A stretch of DNA of 52,612 nucleotides from an uncultured Clostridium sp. Its GTDB lineage: Bacteria; Bacillota; Clostridia; TANB77; CAG-508. Below are positions 26,669 through 37,900 of the stretch, in pieces (position 1 is the first letter of the stretch; every line of letters begins with the position of its first letter). Where the stretch lies: the NCBI GenBank assembly GCA_900556135.1, contig USNR01000005.1, positions 1 through 52,612 of the forward strand, written 5' to 3'. The position numbers and the translations under genes were made by a program. The notes under the pieces were generated by a model that was not told where the DNA came from, ran no database searches, and saw nothing but the letters and a program-made list of their open reading frames with translations.

Positions 26669-26697
26669 TTGATATTTTTTTTTCGTAATGATATACT
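26669..26697 (+). promoter_or_regulatory. Sigma-A promoter of the gene at 26724
   Basis: TTGATA (26669-26674), a 17-base spacer and TATACT (26692-26697), about 27 bases before the ATG. Confidence 0.65.
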
Positions 26698-26723
26698 AAG
26701 TATAATTATATTGGAGGACACTA

Positions 26724-27701
26724 ATGATTAATATCGGAGATAAAGTAAACAAAAATAATCTGCGTAAATTAATAGATATAGAAATTGCTTCTCTTAATGC
26801 TTCTTTAGATTCACAAAAAGCATTGAGTAAGCAAATTTTGTCGTTCCTAAAAAACTTTATTGGGAATTTAGACCTTGAATGTATTTTATCTGACGATATG
26901 AATGATTTTTTAGCTTCTGCTACTAAAAATTTGAAAAAAATTAATTCTAATATTTCTGTTTTGAACAATTTATTAGAAATTTTAAATAATATAAAATTCA
27001 ATATAAAAACATTAAAAATTGCAACATTAACTTGCAAAATAACACAATATAATGAAAAAAGTAAAGTTGCTACAAAAGCAATTTTAAAGACTACATCCAC
27101 AGTTCAAACATTTATTCAATCTATGACACTTGTAGACATATCAGAATATATAGCACTTGACGAATTAGATAATGCAATTAATGCTATTACTCAAATTTCT
27201 GATTCTTCTTCTAAAAAGAATGTAACAAAATCAACAACAATTGTTGATGGAAAAAGTGAAATATCACCTACTGAAAATACCTTAATTATTTCTGAAACAA
27301 ATGGTATAGTTTCTCTACCTTATAAAGTTGATGATTTAAAAAAAATTCTAAAAAAGGAACATGAAAAATACTCTTCTTTTACAGAAATAATTCAGGACTT
27401 ATATACAAAGCCATTATCTTATTATAAGCATCCTGCAATCTCAAGATTTAAAGAAGCTTACAAATTAGTAACAGAAAGAGACAATGGTTCTAAGAAAGAA
27501 GCATTTAAGCTAGCTACTGAATTGTTTTCAAATTACAATCTACATCCTGCTATAATAACAGCTTGTAAAGACTTAAATGAATTAGATGTTTATCTTGCTT
27601 GTTTAGAACTAAACGAATTAGAGGATTTCCACTTCTTTAACATAGTTTACGAAGCATTACCAGTTGTTACAAAATCAAGACATGTATATGCAAATGACTA
27701 A
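26724..27701 (+). CDS. Unrecognised 325-aa cytoplasmic helical protein
   Basis: A largely alpha-helical, lysine-rich soluble protein of no family I recognise. Residues about 1-120 are predicted helices rich in Leu/Asn/Lys (possible coiled coil near 65-100). A polar linker follows (about 155-185), then a helical C-terminal part (ISRFKEAYKLVTERDNGSKKEAFKLATELF, then HPAIITACKDLNELDVYLACLELNELEDFHF) that reads like TPR- or HEAT-type helical pairs. GGAGG lies 6 bases before the ATG, with a good promoter upstream. It is a single-gene unit facing the signal-peptidase operon, and the two share a terminator. Confidence 0.8.
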   Translation: MINIGDKVNKNNLRKLIDIEIASLNASLDSQKALSKQILSFLKNFIGNLDLECILSDDMNDFLASATKNLKKINSNISVLNNLLEILNNIKFNIKTLKIATLTCKITQYNEKSKVATKAILKTTSTVQTFIQSMTLVDISEYIALDELDNAINAITQISDSSSKKNVTKSTTIVDGKSEISPTENTLIISETNGIVSLPYKVDDLKKILKKEHEKYSSFTEIIQDLYTKPLSYYKHPAISRFKEAYKLVTERDNGSKKEAFKLATELFSNYNLHPAIITACKDLNELDVYLACLELNELEDFHFFNIVYEALPVVTKSRHVYAND

Positions 27702-27733
27702 TAATTTTAGTTTTGTATTACATGTCTTTTCTT
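27677..27733. terminator. Bidirectional terminator between convergent units
   Basis: Arms AAGACATGTA (27677-27686) and TACATGTCTT (27719-27728) are separated by 32 bases, with T-runs beyond. It overlaps the 3' end of the 325-aa gene and the end of the second signal-peptidase gene. The long loop makes it less certain. Confidence 0.55.
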
Positions 27734-28311
27734 TTTATTTCTTTATGTCTCTCATTTCTATATCTATTAATTTCATTTCTATAGTTATTAAAACTAAACT
27801 TTAATAGTAGAACTATTATTATAAAAATAGTCATAATTTTATTTTCAAATAGTCTAAATACTACTCCTATTAATGGTATTCTAAATAAAATCTTTCCATT
27901 TACCTGATTCAATGTTTTTTTCTCTATATCATTGTACATATAATTATCTGCTTTAGTTTCATAATAAGTTATATCATTATCTTCTTCAATATTAACAACT
28001 CTATGAAAAGTAATTTCACTATTTATATCATACCCTATAATATCATTTATCTGTATGTCATTTGCCTTACACTTCCAAACAAACACCAAGTCATTTTTAT
28101 TTACGAAAGTCTGCTTATTAGTAGCATTCTTTTTTCTTTTCATTGAATCTTCTTTTTCAGTTGTAATGTACAAGGTATTACCTAGGTTTATATATTCTTG
28201 CTTATTTATTGTATTATTAATAATATATAAAACATTGTATAGTATTAATATTATGCAAAATACATACAATATTTTATATATTATTTTTTTTAATTTTTTA
28301 TTTTTACTCAC
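27718..28311 (-). CDS. Divergent SipW-like signal peptidase I (second copy)
   Basis: A 197-aa S26B-type peptidase with an N-terminal membrane segment (about 10-33) and a C-terminal one near residue 160-180. Aligned by eye to its upstream neighbour, the catalytic Ser (Ser56, EDSMKRKK), His (His103, ITFHRVV) and the following Asp (Asp122, TKADN) are kept. The SMEPT motif is replaced, and about eight residues are inserted before NKNDLVFVWKC. It overlaps the first peptidase gene by 8 bases (GTGAGTAA), so GTG 28311 is taken as start; an upstream GTG at 28347 is also possible, and neither has a strong ribosome site. Last gene of the giant-protein operon. Confidence 0.78.
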   Translation of the reverse strand: MSKNKKLKKIIYKILYVFCIILILYNVLYIINNTINKQEYINLGNTLYITTEKEDSMKRKKNATNKQTFVNKNDLVFVWKCKANDIQINDIIGYDINSEITFHRVVNIEEDNDITYYETKADNYMYNDIEKKTLNQVNGKILFRIPLIGVVFRLFENKIMTIFIIIVLLLKFSFNNYRNEINRYRNERHKEIKRKDM

Positions 28312-28897
28312 CCATGAATTTTTTGTCTTCAATTCTTTTTTTCTCACGCCTTACTTCGCTCTTTTCTTTCATTTCTGCTCTATTTAAATATATTATTAAG
28401 AATATCAAAATTACAAGTATGATAACTATTCCATTTTTCAATATATTCACAACATTACCTAATCCAGGAATTTTTATTATCATCTTTCCTTCTATCTCCG
28501 AAAATAAAATATAATCCTCATCTTCAACATTATTGTTATCGCCTTTTGTTATATATTGATTTGTTCCAGTTATTTCTTCTTGAACTATTTCAATTATCCT
28601 ATGTGTAATAATTTCTCCATTTATCTTATATGTTATTATATCACCTTTTTTAAGGTTTTCTTCTTTACACTTTTTTATTATTATTACATCATTCTTATTC
28701 AGCGTTGGTTCCATACTCGTGGTATCTATCATATAGGCTTCATAAACATAGAAGCTTGGGGTTTCAAATTTATCAATATAAGATATATACAATAGAGTAA
28801 TATTATATAGCATTATTATTATAAATATAAATACAATTTTTTTAATTCTATTATTTATAATTTTTCTTCTTTTTATTGAATCTATATCGTATTTCAT
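28304..28897 (-). CDS. SipW-like (ER-type) signal peptidase I
   Basis: A 197-aa membrane peptidase of family S26B. It has a basic N-terminus, a membrane segment at about 19-40, and the catalytic Ser61 in DTTSMEPTLNKND. The catalytic His99 in GEIITHRIIEI replaces the Lys of typical bacterial type I peptidases, and Asp120 is in TKGDNNN. A C-terminal membrane segment (about 150-172) and a charged tail complete it. SipW of Bacillus processes TasA/TapA biofilm proteins. Here the gene starts 15 bases after the stop of the giant surface protein behind TAGGAGGG, so that protein is the likely substrate. That link is an inference from position. Confidence 0.88.
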   Translation of the reverse strand: MKYDIDSIKRRKIINNRIKKIVFIFIIIMLYNITLLYISYIDKFETPSFYVYEAYMIDTTSMEPTLNKNDVIIIKKCKEENLKKGDIITYKINGEIITHRIIEIVQEEITGTNQYITKGDNNNVEDEDYILFSEIEGKMIIKIPGLGNVVNILKNGIVIILVILIFLIIYLNRAEMKEKSEVRREKKRIEDKKFMGE

Positions 28898-28912
28898 GAA
28901 ACCCTCCTACTT

Positions 28913-31900
28913 CTATTTTATTATTAGATATTCATATTCTTCTCCTATATATGATTCATCATCATACAACTTGCATACTATCTTATATGTTCCAGACTTC
29001 AAATTTTCTTTAAGTACATAATCCTTCTGACTCTTTTCAGTAGGTGAATCTGCAAATAAATATTCTTTTTCATGCTTCGTACTCGTTAAATTTGATGAAA
29101 CATAATCTTGTAAATCAACTAATTCATATTCATTAGAATATACCTCTGTATATTTTCTTCTATATAAGCAAATTGTTACTTTTGGCTTATCTAATGATGA
29201 AGAATATTCCATATTCAGCCACAAAGCCGAGCTATCATATTCATTCTTTCCAGTTGTTTTATCAACTATTTTACTTTTATCATCTGTATATATTTTTAAT
29301 CCATAACTTGAATTGATAATTGTTATTGGTACTTCAACCTTGTCCGATGGTTCAACTCCATAATAAATTCCATCTGGAGATCCAAATGATTCTATCCTTA
29401 TTGTATAATCACCGGTTGCTAATGTTGTATTTTGTGATGTATCAATTTTTATTCTAGATAATACATTTGACACTTTATCTGCTATTTTTATTCTAGTAGT
29501 TCCATCTATTCTTGGATAATATTTAGTTCCATTCAGCTCAAAGTACACTCCTAATAACGAGTCATTATTCAGTCTGTTTCCGTTATTATCATATATTGAT
29601 AATTTTATTCCCATTTTGCTTCCAAAATATTCTGTATCATATATTGTTTTTGAGTTTACTATGTCTTGTTTAAAATCTGTTGTAACAGTTAAAATTGAAC
29701 TTTTTCCTCTGTACAAAACATCATTATCCAAACTAGCACTTACTTTAATTAGTGCATCTCTATTTTTATAAATACTGTATACTGTACTATCTCTTTGAAT
29801 ACCTAAAACACCAATCAATGTTTGATCTTCATCGTCTCTCATTTCTATTAATAGAGAATTTGCTACCTTTTCTTCAGGAATTACATTTTCTGAAAAATCA
29901 ATATGGAATATATAGTTTTCATATATTATATCTTGATTTTCAGTATAATAGCTATCACATGCACTTTCTTCGTCGTAATTGTTACCATCACTTCCCATAG
30001 ACATAAAGTCCGATAAATTATATATATATTTACCTGAACTTTCATCTTCTTCAGTTACTACATAATAATAATATCTATTTGTAACCATATCTATCATTGT
30101 TATTTTAGTTTTTTCAGGAAATACATATGGTAAATTTTCTGAGTCTCTCGATACAAGCACTCTATGATATTTTTTGTAATCTTCATAATACTTACTTTCT
30201 GAAAACTCTGGTATATACAAAGAATAATATGTAGAGAAATTACTTGAGTCTGTGATATTTGTTTCTGTTGTTGTAAACAAGCTAAACTCTTCTCCAGGTG
30301 TTATGGCTGCTTCAAAGAAATCGTTTTGATATAAAGCAGTTAATAACATTATATTTATATCTATATATGATATTTCATAATTCAAGTCATCAACTGGAAC
30401 TAATGCCTGGAATCTAACTTTTACACTTCCTAATTCTTGCTCTTTAGAAATATTTCCAGAGTGATAGAAACAGAAGTTTAAAGCTGGCGTATATGTAGAG
30501 TTATCTCCATCATATTCACTTGTTCCCACATAGCTTCCTCCATTTTCTGTTAAAAAGTATGTTGAACTGTTAGTTTGCCATCCATTATTTCCTGTTTTCA
30601 TTGATAAACCGAAAACCTTATTAGCTGTTTCTGGATTTGCTGATATATTTTCTATGTTAGCTGGATTTATTAATGATATTCCTTCTTCAAGACCTGCTGA
30701 AAATCCAGATAAAACAAATTTTGTATTTGCTTTTGCAAAACCTGTTAATGCTAATTCATATGTTCCAAGAGTAGCATATTTAGAACCTGTTAATGTCAAC
30801 TCAAATGTTGTAACATCTACCTCAACACCAACTAGCCATATATAGTAAACATCATCTTCTGGTGTTGTTTCTATATATTTAGTTTTTATATAGCCCTTAT
30901 TGTCTTCTTCTTCATAATTAGAATAGAATCCATCTATTGTTGTGTCATGATTTGATTTGTGCAATCCTAATACATATGAATTTGATACGAATGTTCCAGC
31001 ATTTGTTATCTCGTCTCCATTATTATATTCTTTGTTGTAAATACCTGTACTTGTACTAGGACTTTTGGTATTTGTAAACAATCCAAAGAATGTCATTCCA
31101 CTAACTTCTCCATATGCTGTAACCTGCTCATTTGTTGCTATATTAAGATTCTTTCCCTCTGCCATATATATTCTATTATCTACATTTCTTGTTGTTTCTC
31201 CAGTATCTGAATCTATTGTAACTTTTGCTTTTACCTCTTGTCCATTTTCATCAACGCAACTGGTTAGCTTCTTCAATAAGTTAGCACCACAATCTAAATA
31301 TACTATTGAATTATTTTTTAACTTTAGTTCATCTATTCTACTAAGTGTAAAATATACTTTAGAGTATTCGTTAGTTCTATCAGTTGCACCAGATAAAGCT
31401 ATTGTTGAATTATCTAGCGTTACCCTATTTGCTCTTTGTATAGATATATTACTTTGTGGATTATATGCTGAACCATAATTTTTAATATTTATATAGCTGT
31501 ATCCACTTGTACTAGACGCATTTCCAGAACCAAATATACTACCCTTTGTTTGGAATTTTGTATGTCCATTTCCATCTATGTTCATATCTATTCCTTTTGT
31601 AACACTTATGAATGAGTAGTCGTACTCTTCAGAACCTGCTGCATTTGCTTCTCCTCCACCAAATATAGTTCCATCAATTTCAATGTCACCTATTGTAAGT
31701 GTATCATCTGCTACTGCATCATAACCTATATTAACTTTAGTGTATCCATATACAACTGATGTATTTGCTCCGCCATATACGTTCTTACCTATTTTTCCGC
31801 TTACTATATTTACTGTACTTATAGAATTGTTATTTGCTTCGGTTCCTGTTGCAGCATGGTTTCCACCACCAAATACACTATTAGTTATACTTGTATTAGT

Positions 31901-34900
31901 TCCTTCTACGGTTACATTTGCATTTCCAAATACTATTGCAGTTGTTCCATTACCTCCTGCATATACAGAATCTTGCAAAGTAGCATCTTTTATATGTACA
32001 TATGTATTGCCTGTTACCGTTCCTTCGTTTCCGCCACCATATACATTGCCACCTATCACTGCACCTGTAATGTCTAAATTTGTATCAGTATCCACTCCAG
32101 CAGCGTTTCCTCCGCCATACACACAATTTTTAACATTCGCATTAACCTTTACATTAGTTACAGTAGTAACAGCTTGGTTACCTCCTCCGTATAAATCAGT
32201 TATTGTTCCTCCGTTATGTGTAACATTAGCAATTTTTGTTGTTCCTCCCAGGTTGTTTCCTCCATACACAGTAGTAACTGTTCCTGCAGTTGTAATTACA
32301 TTTGAGGTTATAGTTTCTCCACCTTTGTTATTTCCCCCATACACTTCATATGCAATTCCAGATTCTATATTTACATGTGAATTTTGTGTTGTTCCACCTG
32401 CGTTATTTCCTCCGAATATCTTTAAACCTGTGTTTGTATCTTCATACTTACTTCCATCTGCACCATTGCCTAAAAATTGATACTCTAACTCAAAAGCTGA
32501 TGCCTCCATAGGAGAAAAAATTTGGAATGATATTGTATATGTTTCATTTGCTGCAAGTGCATGTGTTCCATAATATCTATCATCTTGGTTCAATGTAAAT
32601 TTACCATTATTTTCTTTTATTTCACTTGATGAATAGTTTGTAAATAATTTTGCTCCTTCAGATTTTATATATGAATCCCATGTATTTATTGTTGTTGAAG
32701 TATTATTTGTAAATTTTGCTGTAATGTCAACAACTGTAGGATACTCAGTTGTCTCCCATGTTGCAGCTTTTGCTGTATATGTTACTTCCATGGTTATTCC
32801 TTTTTTATTTTGAGATGTTCCAGCAGATTTTAATGTAACATTAGAATCTGTTACCTCTCCACTTTTATTGGCTCCTCCATAGGCATTTTCTAAATTTCCT
32901 CCATTAATGTTTACATTAGTAGTAGTTACACCTGCATTATTTCCGCCACCATATATATTAGTAGCTTTACCCGAATTCATTTCTATATTAGATGTATCTA
33001 TCGCAACCTGGTTACCACCACCATATATATTTTCTGATGTTCCTCCATTTACATTAATATAACTTTGATTGTTAGAACCTCCCAAGTTGTTTCCGCCATA
33101 TATGTTAGTATAATTTCCAGCAGTTATTTCTATATTACTTGTATCCACAGCTCCAGAAGTATTAGAACCTCCAAAAACATCTATAGCTGTAGCTCCTTTA
33201 CAGAACACATTAGTAGTAGTTGCATCAGCAGATTTTCCTCCACCAAATGCTGAAGTTATAGCCCCGTCATTGCTTATCAAATAAACATTTGTAGTGGTTG
33301 TTGCAACCTGATTTCCACCACCATACACTGCTTCTACTATTTTGCTTCCATCTACCGTAACATTTGTTACAGTGCAAGTTCCACCTTCATTATTACCGCC
33401 AAACACATTCGTTACAATTCCGCCTGTTGCATTTATAGTTGTTTTATCTATTGTTCCAGATTGATTTGAACCTCCATATACAACTTCTGTCGTTCCTCCA
33501 CTAATTTCTATATTAGTAGTTTCTGCACCTGATTGGTTTCCACCACCATATACACTTTGGTTCGTTCCACCTTTAATAAACACATTAGAGTTTGTTACTT
33601 CTGCTTGGTTGCCTCCTCCATATATTTCATTTGATGTACCACCATTTATTGTAACATTTGAGGTTCCCTCTAATATTCCAACATTTCCACCGCCATATAT
33701 AGCTGCTGAATGATTGCCGTCATTTACATTTATATTAGTAGTACCAGAAGTTTTAGCAATATTACCACCTCCAAAAACATTTGTTGTTAAGTTTGAATTT
33801 AGATTAATTGTTGAACCTCCAGTAAATTTAGCCATATTTTCATAATTAGAAAGTCCCATTCCAGCACCATATATATTACCAGTTATTGTTGGTGTACCAG
33901 ATATCGTGATTATAGAATCTCCTTCCATTTGTGCCAAATCTGGCTTATCACTTGCTAAATTATATCCTCTTCCACCACCATATATACTTCCATTAATTGT
34001 AGGTGAACCTGAAATATTTATACTACTATTTCCATATAATGTTCCACCATCAGTTTGTGTTGAGGCAGCTGTTAAATAATTAGTATACCCATAACCTCCA
34101 CCATAAATATCAGCATCAATAGTTCCGCCAGTAATATTTATATTTACTATTGTATCAATTCCTTGTCCATAACTTTTATATGCATCTGTTGAATTTGTAC
34201 TATATCCAGATACGCCACCAGCACCAGCTCCATATATAGTCTGACTTACTGTTCCACCAGAGATGTTTATATTAACTGTTCCATAGAAATATGAGTCACA
34301 TTTAATAACATTACCATAACCACTATTACCTATAGCACTCATGTTTCTACCCAGACATCCACCATACATTTCTGTTACAGAACCACCTGTCATATTTATT
34401 GTTGCTGTACCTATAAAAGTATTTAATGGATATTGCCAATTATTTGGTCTATAACTAGAGTCTCCTATACTTGCTCCTAAGAGTCTACCGACCTTACCAT
34501 TTTTTATGTTTAATTCTATATCTCCATAAATATTTCCACAAGTGCTTCCTCCACCTAATAAGTTTATGTCATAGGTGTAATTAGAAGGTGTTGTACTATT
34601 TTGTATATCAATTGTTATTTTACATTTATACAGGTCATCTGTTAGCGAAGTTCCCATGAAGTTATGAGAATTATACTTTGTAATACTATCTGTACCACTA
34701 GTTCCAGAACTTCCTCCAAGCAAAATTCTACCATATGTTCCGCTTTTTATAACAATTTCTGCACCTGTTCTTGGCAACCTCGTTTCATCAAATTGCATCC
34801 AACCCGCAAACATATGAAAAGCTGGTGCATTACCTTCTATTAAACCTTGGTTTGTGTTAGATGTTGCATAGTTTGACATTTTTACACCTTCACCCATTGT

Positions 34901-37900
34901 AAGACTGTATCCTTGTAAATAAAAGTATGTTTGACTATTACTTCCATCACTCAAATTGCCATACCAATCTGTTCTAACAGTACATCCCTTAAATGTTAAA
35001 TGCATAAAGGTTGTATTTCCATTTAAATATCTGTAATTGTCATATCCTTCAAAATACAACACTCCATTATAATCTATACTTTGATATTTACCTGTTATTG
35101 TAACATTTTTTCTGTATGTAGTTGACGTAGCTGAATTTATGAAGTTTTGGTCTGTATAATTTCCCATAAGTACTATTACATTTTCATTTCTAGTTGTTTC
35201 AGAAGAAAATTTTCCATATGCAGTAGACAAACTCTTTACAGGTGTGTTTGGAGTAAATCCATCATTATAATCGCTTCCATTGCTATAACTACAATATATT
35301 ACATTTCTAGTTCCATAAGTGTATATTCCTTCAGCACTCATATAATCGTATTTTGTATTTGTAGCAATCACTTTATATTGCATTCCATTTTCAAGATTTG
35401 ATATTTGATTTGTTGTTGCTCCTTCTATCTCTTGTTCAGCCTCTGCAATATCAACAGCATACCACTTGTATGTATAATCATTTAAGTTAAAGTTTGGATC
35501 CACAGTTCCAGTTCCTTCTAAGCCTGCTGTTAATACATTAGTTTGATTATTCATTTCAAAAGATACATGTATCTCCCACTTTGGAACTTCAAATTCAATC
35601 ATAGCATATGAACGACCACTGCTTACTAGTACTTCCACATGATGACCTTCCGTCCAACTAGAATTAATAGTAGCAACGTTTCCAGTTATACTTGAATCCA
35701 ACACTCCATCAATATACCATGTGTACGTATAATTTCCTGTTGCGGCCAAATCATTAACATTAATTATATATCTTGGACTATCTTTTTCAACTGTTGCTGT
35801 TAGTTCTGGTTTAAAATAATATGAATTAGTATCTGTATTGTAATTCCATGTTAAGTATTTCTCTGTTTCATTATTACTAACATACTCATTAAAATTAGAT
35901 AACATTTTTTGTGCACTATTTATATATATACCTTTATTAACACCTTGCACATATCCTATATCAAAATACCAACCTATATATGTTGTTATACGAGATGAAG
36001 ATGTTCCAGATGTTACTGTATCTGAAAAGGATCTATTATTTGTACTATATGATGTATAGTAGCTCTCCATAGTCAGGTTTCCAGCATCATTTCCTTGCCA
36101 TAAAGTATTAAATTGATTTTGATAGTTGTTTGAATTTCCTAATCCAGTATTGTTTCTTACTGCACCAAATATTGGTCCTGTAAAGCCATTTGTCGCATTT
36201 ATATTTCCAGTGTATAAACAATTTTTTGGCCATACGGCTTGACTTCTTATCAAACCAATTATACCACCAACATTATATTGTGCAAGAACATAGCTATAGT
36301 CTTGTCTCCCCCAGTTTGATGAATATTTATTAATTCCATCTAAATCCACATTTGTATTTGAATAGCAATTCTCAATAGAATACCTACTATCCTGTCCTGG
36401 ATCAGACGTAGAATTTCTCGAATTTACAGCAACTCCTGCAATTCCACCAACAAATATTTGTGTACTATTAGTTCTTATTGTAATTGTATAATTGTCTTTT
36501 ACACTAGAATTGTTTACTATAACATTTTTTATTTCTGCATTATTATATATAGTCCCTGTAACAATTCCTATGTTGTAACCTTTTGCTGTAGTATTATTTC
36601 CGGTTGTTCCACTTGCATTTAATTCTACATCAATATTATCTAATTGTAAGTTTTTAATTATTGTTTTATTTATACTATCTCCTATACTTCCAAAAATCCC
36701 ATAAGAAGAAATCGAAGTTGGCACTGATGTTGGAAGTGACAATTTAGCATTAGCTATAGTATGTCCATCTCCATTAAAAACTCCCATAAATGGACTTGTA
36801 TATGTACCAATTGGAGTCCACTCATTATCATTTAAGTCTATGTCGCATATAAGTTCAAAATATGATCCGTCATAGCTATTTCCATTATTAACCTGTGTTG
36901 CAAGATAACTTAATTCTTTAGCATTTATTATTAAGTATGGCTCTTCTTTTGTACCTTTACCAAACTTGAATTCATCAGCAGAACCTCCATCCCACACACT
37001 AGCTCCCTCTAAGTCTAATGAATAGGCTGACGTTCCATTTAATCCATCTTCTAACAATAACGCATATGTAGAGAAACTATCAGCCGGAAATACAACAGAA
37101 TTATTAGTTGTTTGTACTCCATTTACTTCTGTAATCTTTCCTTTTGATTGTTCATCTTGCTCTGTATTATCCTCAATATGTAGAACCTTATATTTTTGAT
37201 TTTTCGTATCTATTTCGTCAACTCCTGAGATTGTAACCTTAACATTTACGTCGAAGTCTGCAGGTTCATACTCTTTATCATTGTATAAAATCTTTATATC
37301 ATATGCTTTTTTGAAAGATACTTTGCTTGAAAGTGATTCCTGTATTGAACTCTGAATTTTATCGATTGAGATTTTAGTTCCAGATACAGTTGCACCAATA
37401 GGCATAAAACCTTCTATTTGTATTGTAGTATCTTCTTTTCCATCTTCATCATCATCTAGTTTTGTTTCAACTTTTTGTTCATACAATCTTGTATTATTAT
37501 TTTCATAATAATTATATTGAACCTTTATATTTATTTTTTTATTTTCAGCTTCAGTCTCTGTTAAATATAACAATTGCCCCGGTACTAAATACTTTGTTTC
37601 TTCTTGAACCTGCTGATTTTCCGATACAAAATTTTCATCTTTTTCGATGTTTTGTTCTTTTTCAGTATTTTTAATTTCTGCTTCCGGCTCTTCTTCTATA
37701 CTATTCTCTTTTATTTCACTTTTTTCGGTATTTTCCAAGTTATCTACTTCAATATTCTCTAAACTTTGAATCTCTTGATTTTCTGTTTTTTTATCATCTT
37801 CTGTTGTTTCTTCTTGAATTTGTTGCTCAATTTTCTCACTATGTATTTTTTGTTCTTCCACAATATATGTATCAACTTTTTTAGTACCTATATATTCAGG

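Noticed and set aside
24954..26723. Search for a T-box or SAM riboswitch upstream of metG
   Set aside because: Only about 190 bases separate metG from the divergent gene, and no T-box sequence (TGG-GTGG-AC) or SAM-type leader pattern is visible.
31740..32480. 246-codon plus-strand open frame inside the giant surface gene
   Set aside because: It is the antisense of the YGGGN repeats; its Pro-rich, repetitive product and lack of a ribosome site mark it as a shadow frame.
31650..34390. Repeat block considered as a CRISPR array
   Set aside because: Repeats are imperfect, in one open coding frame, and encode a regular protein unit; there are no identical direct repeats, spacers or cas genes.
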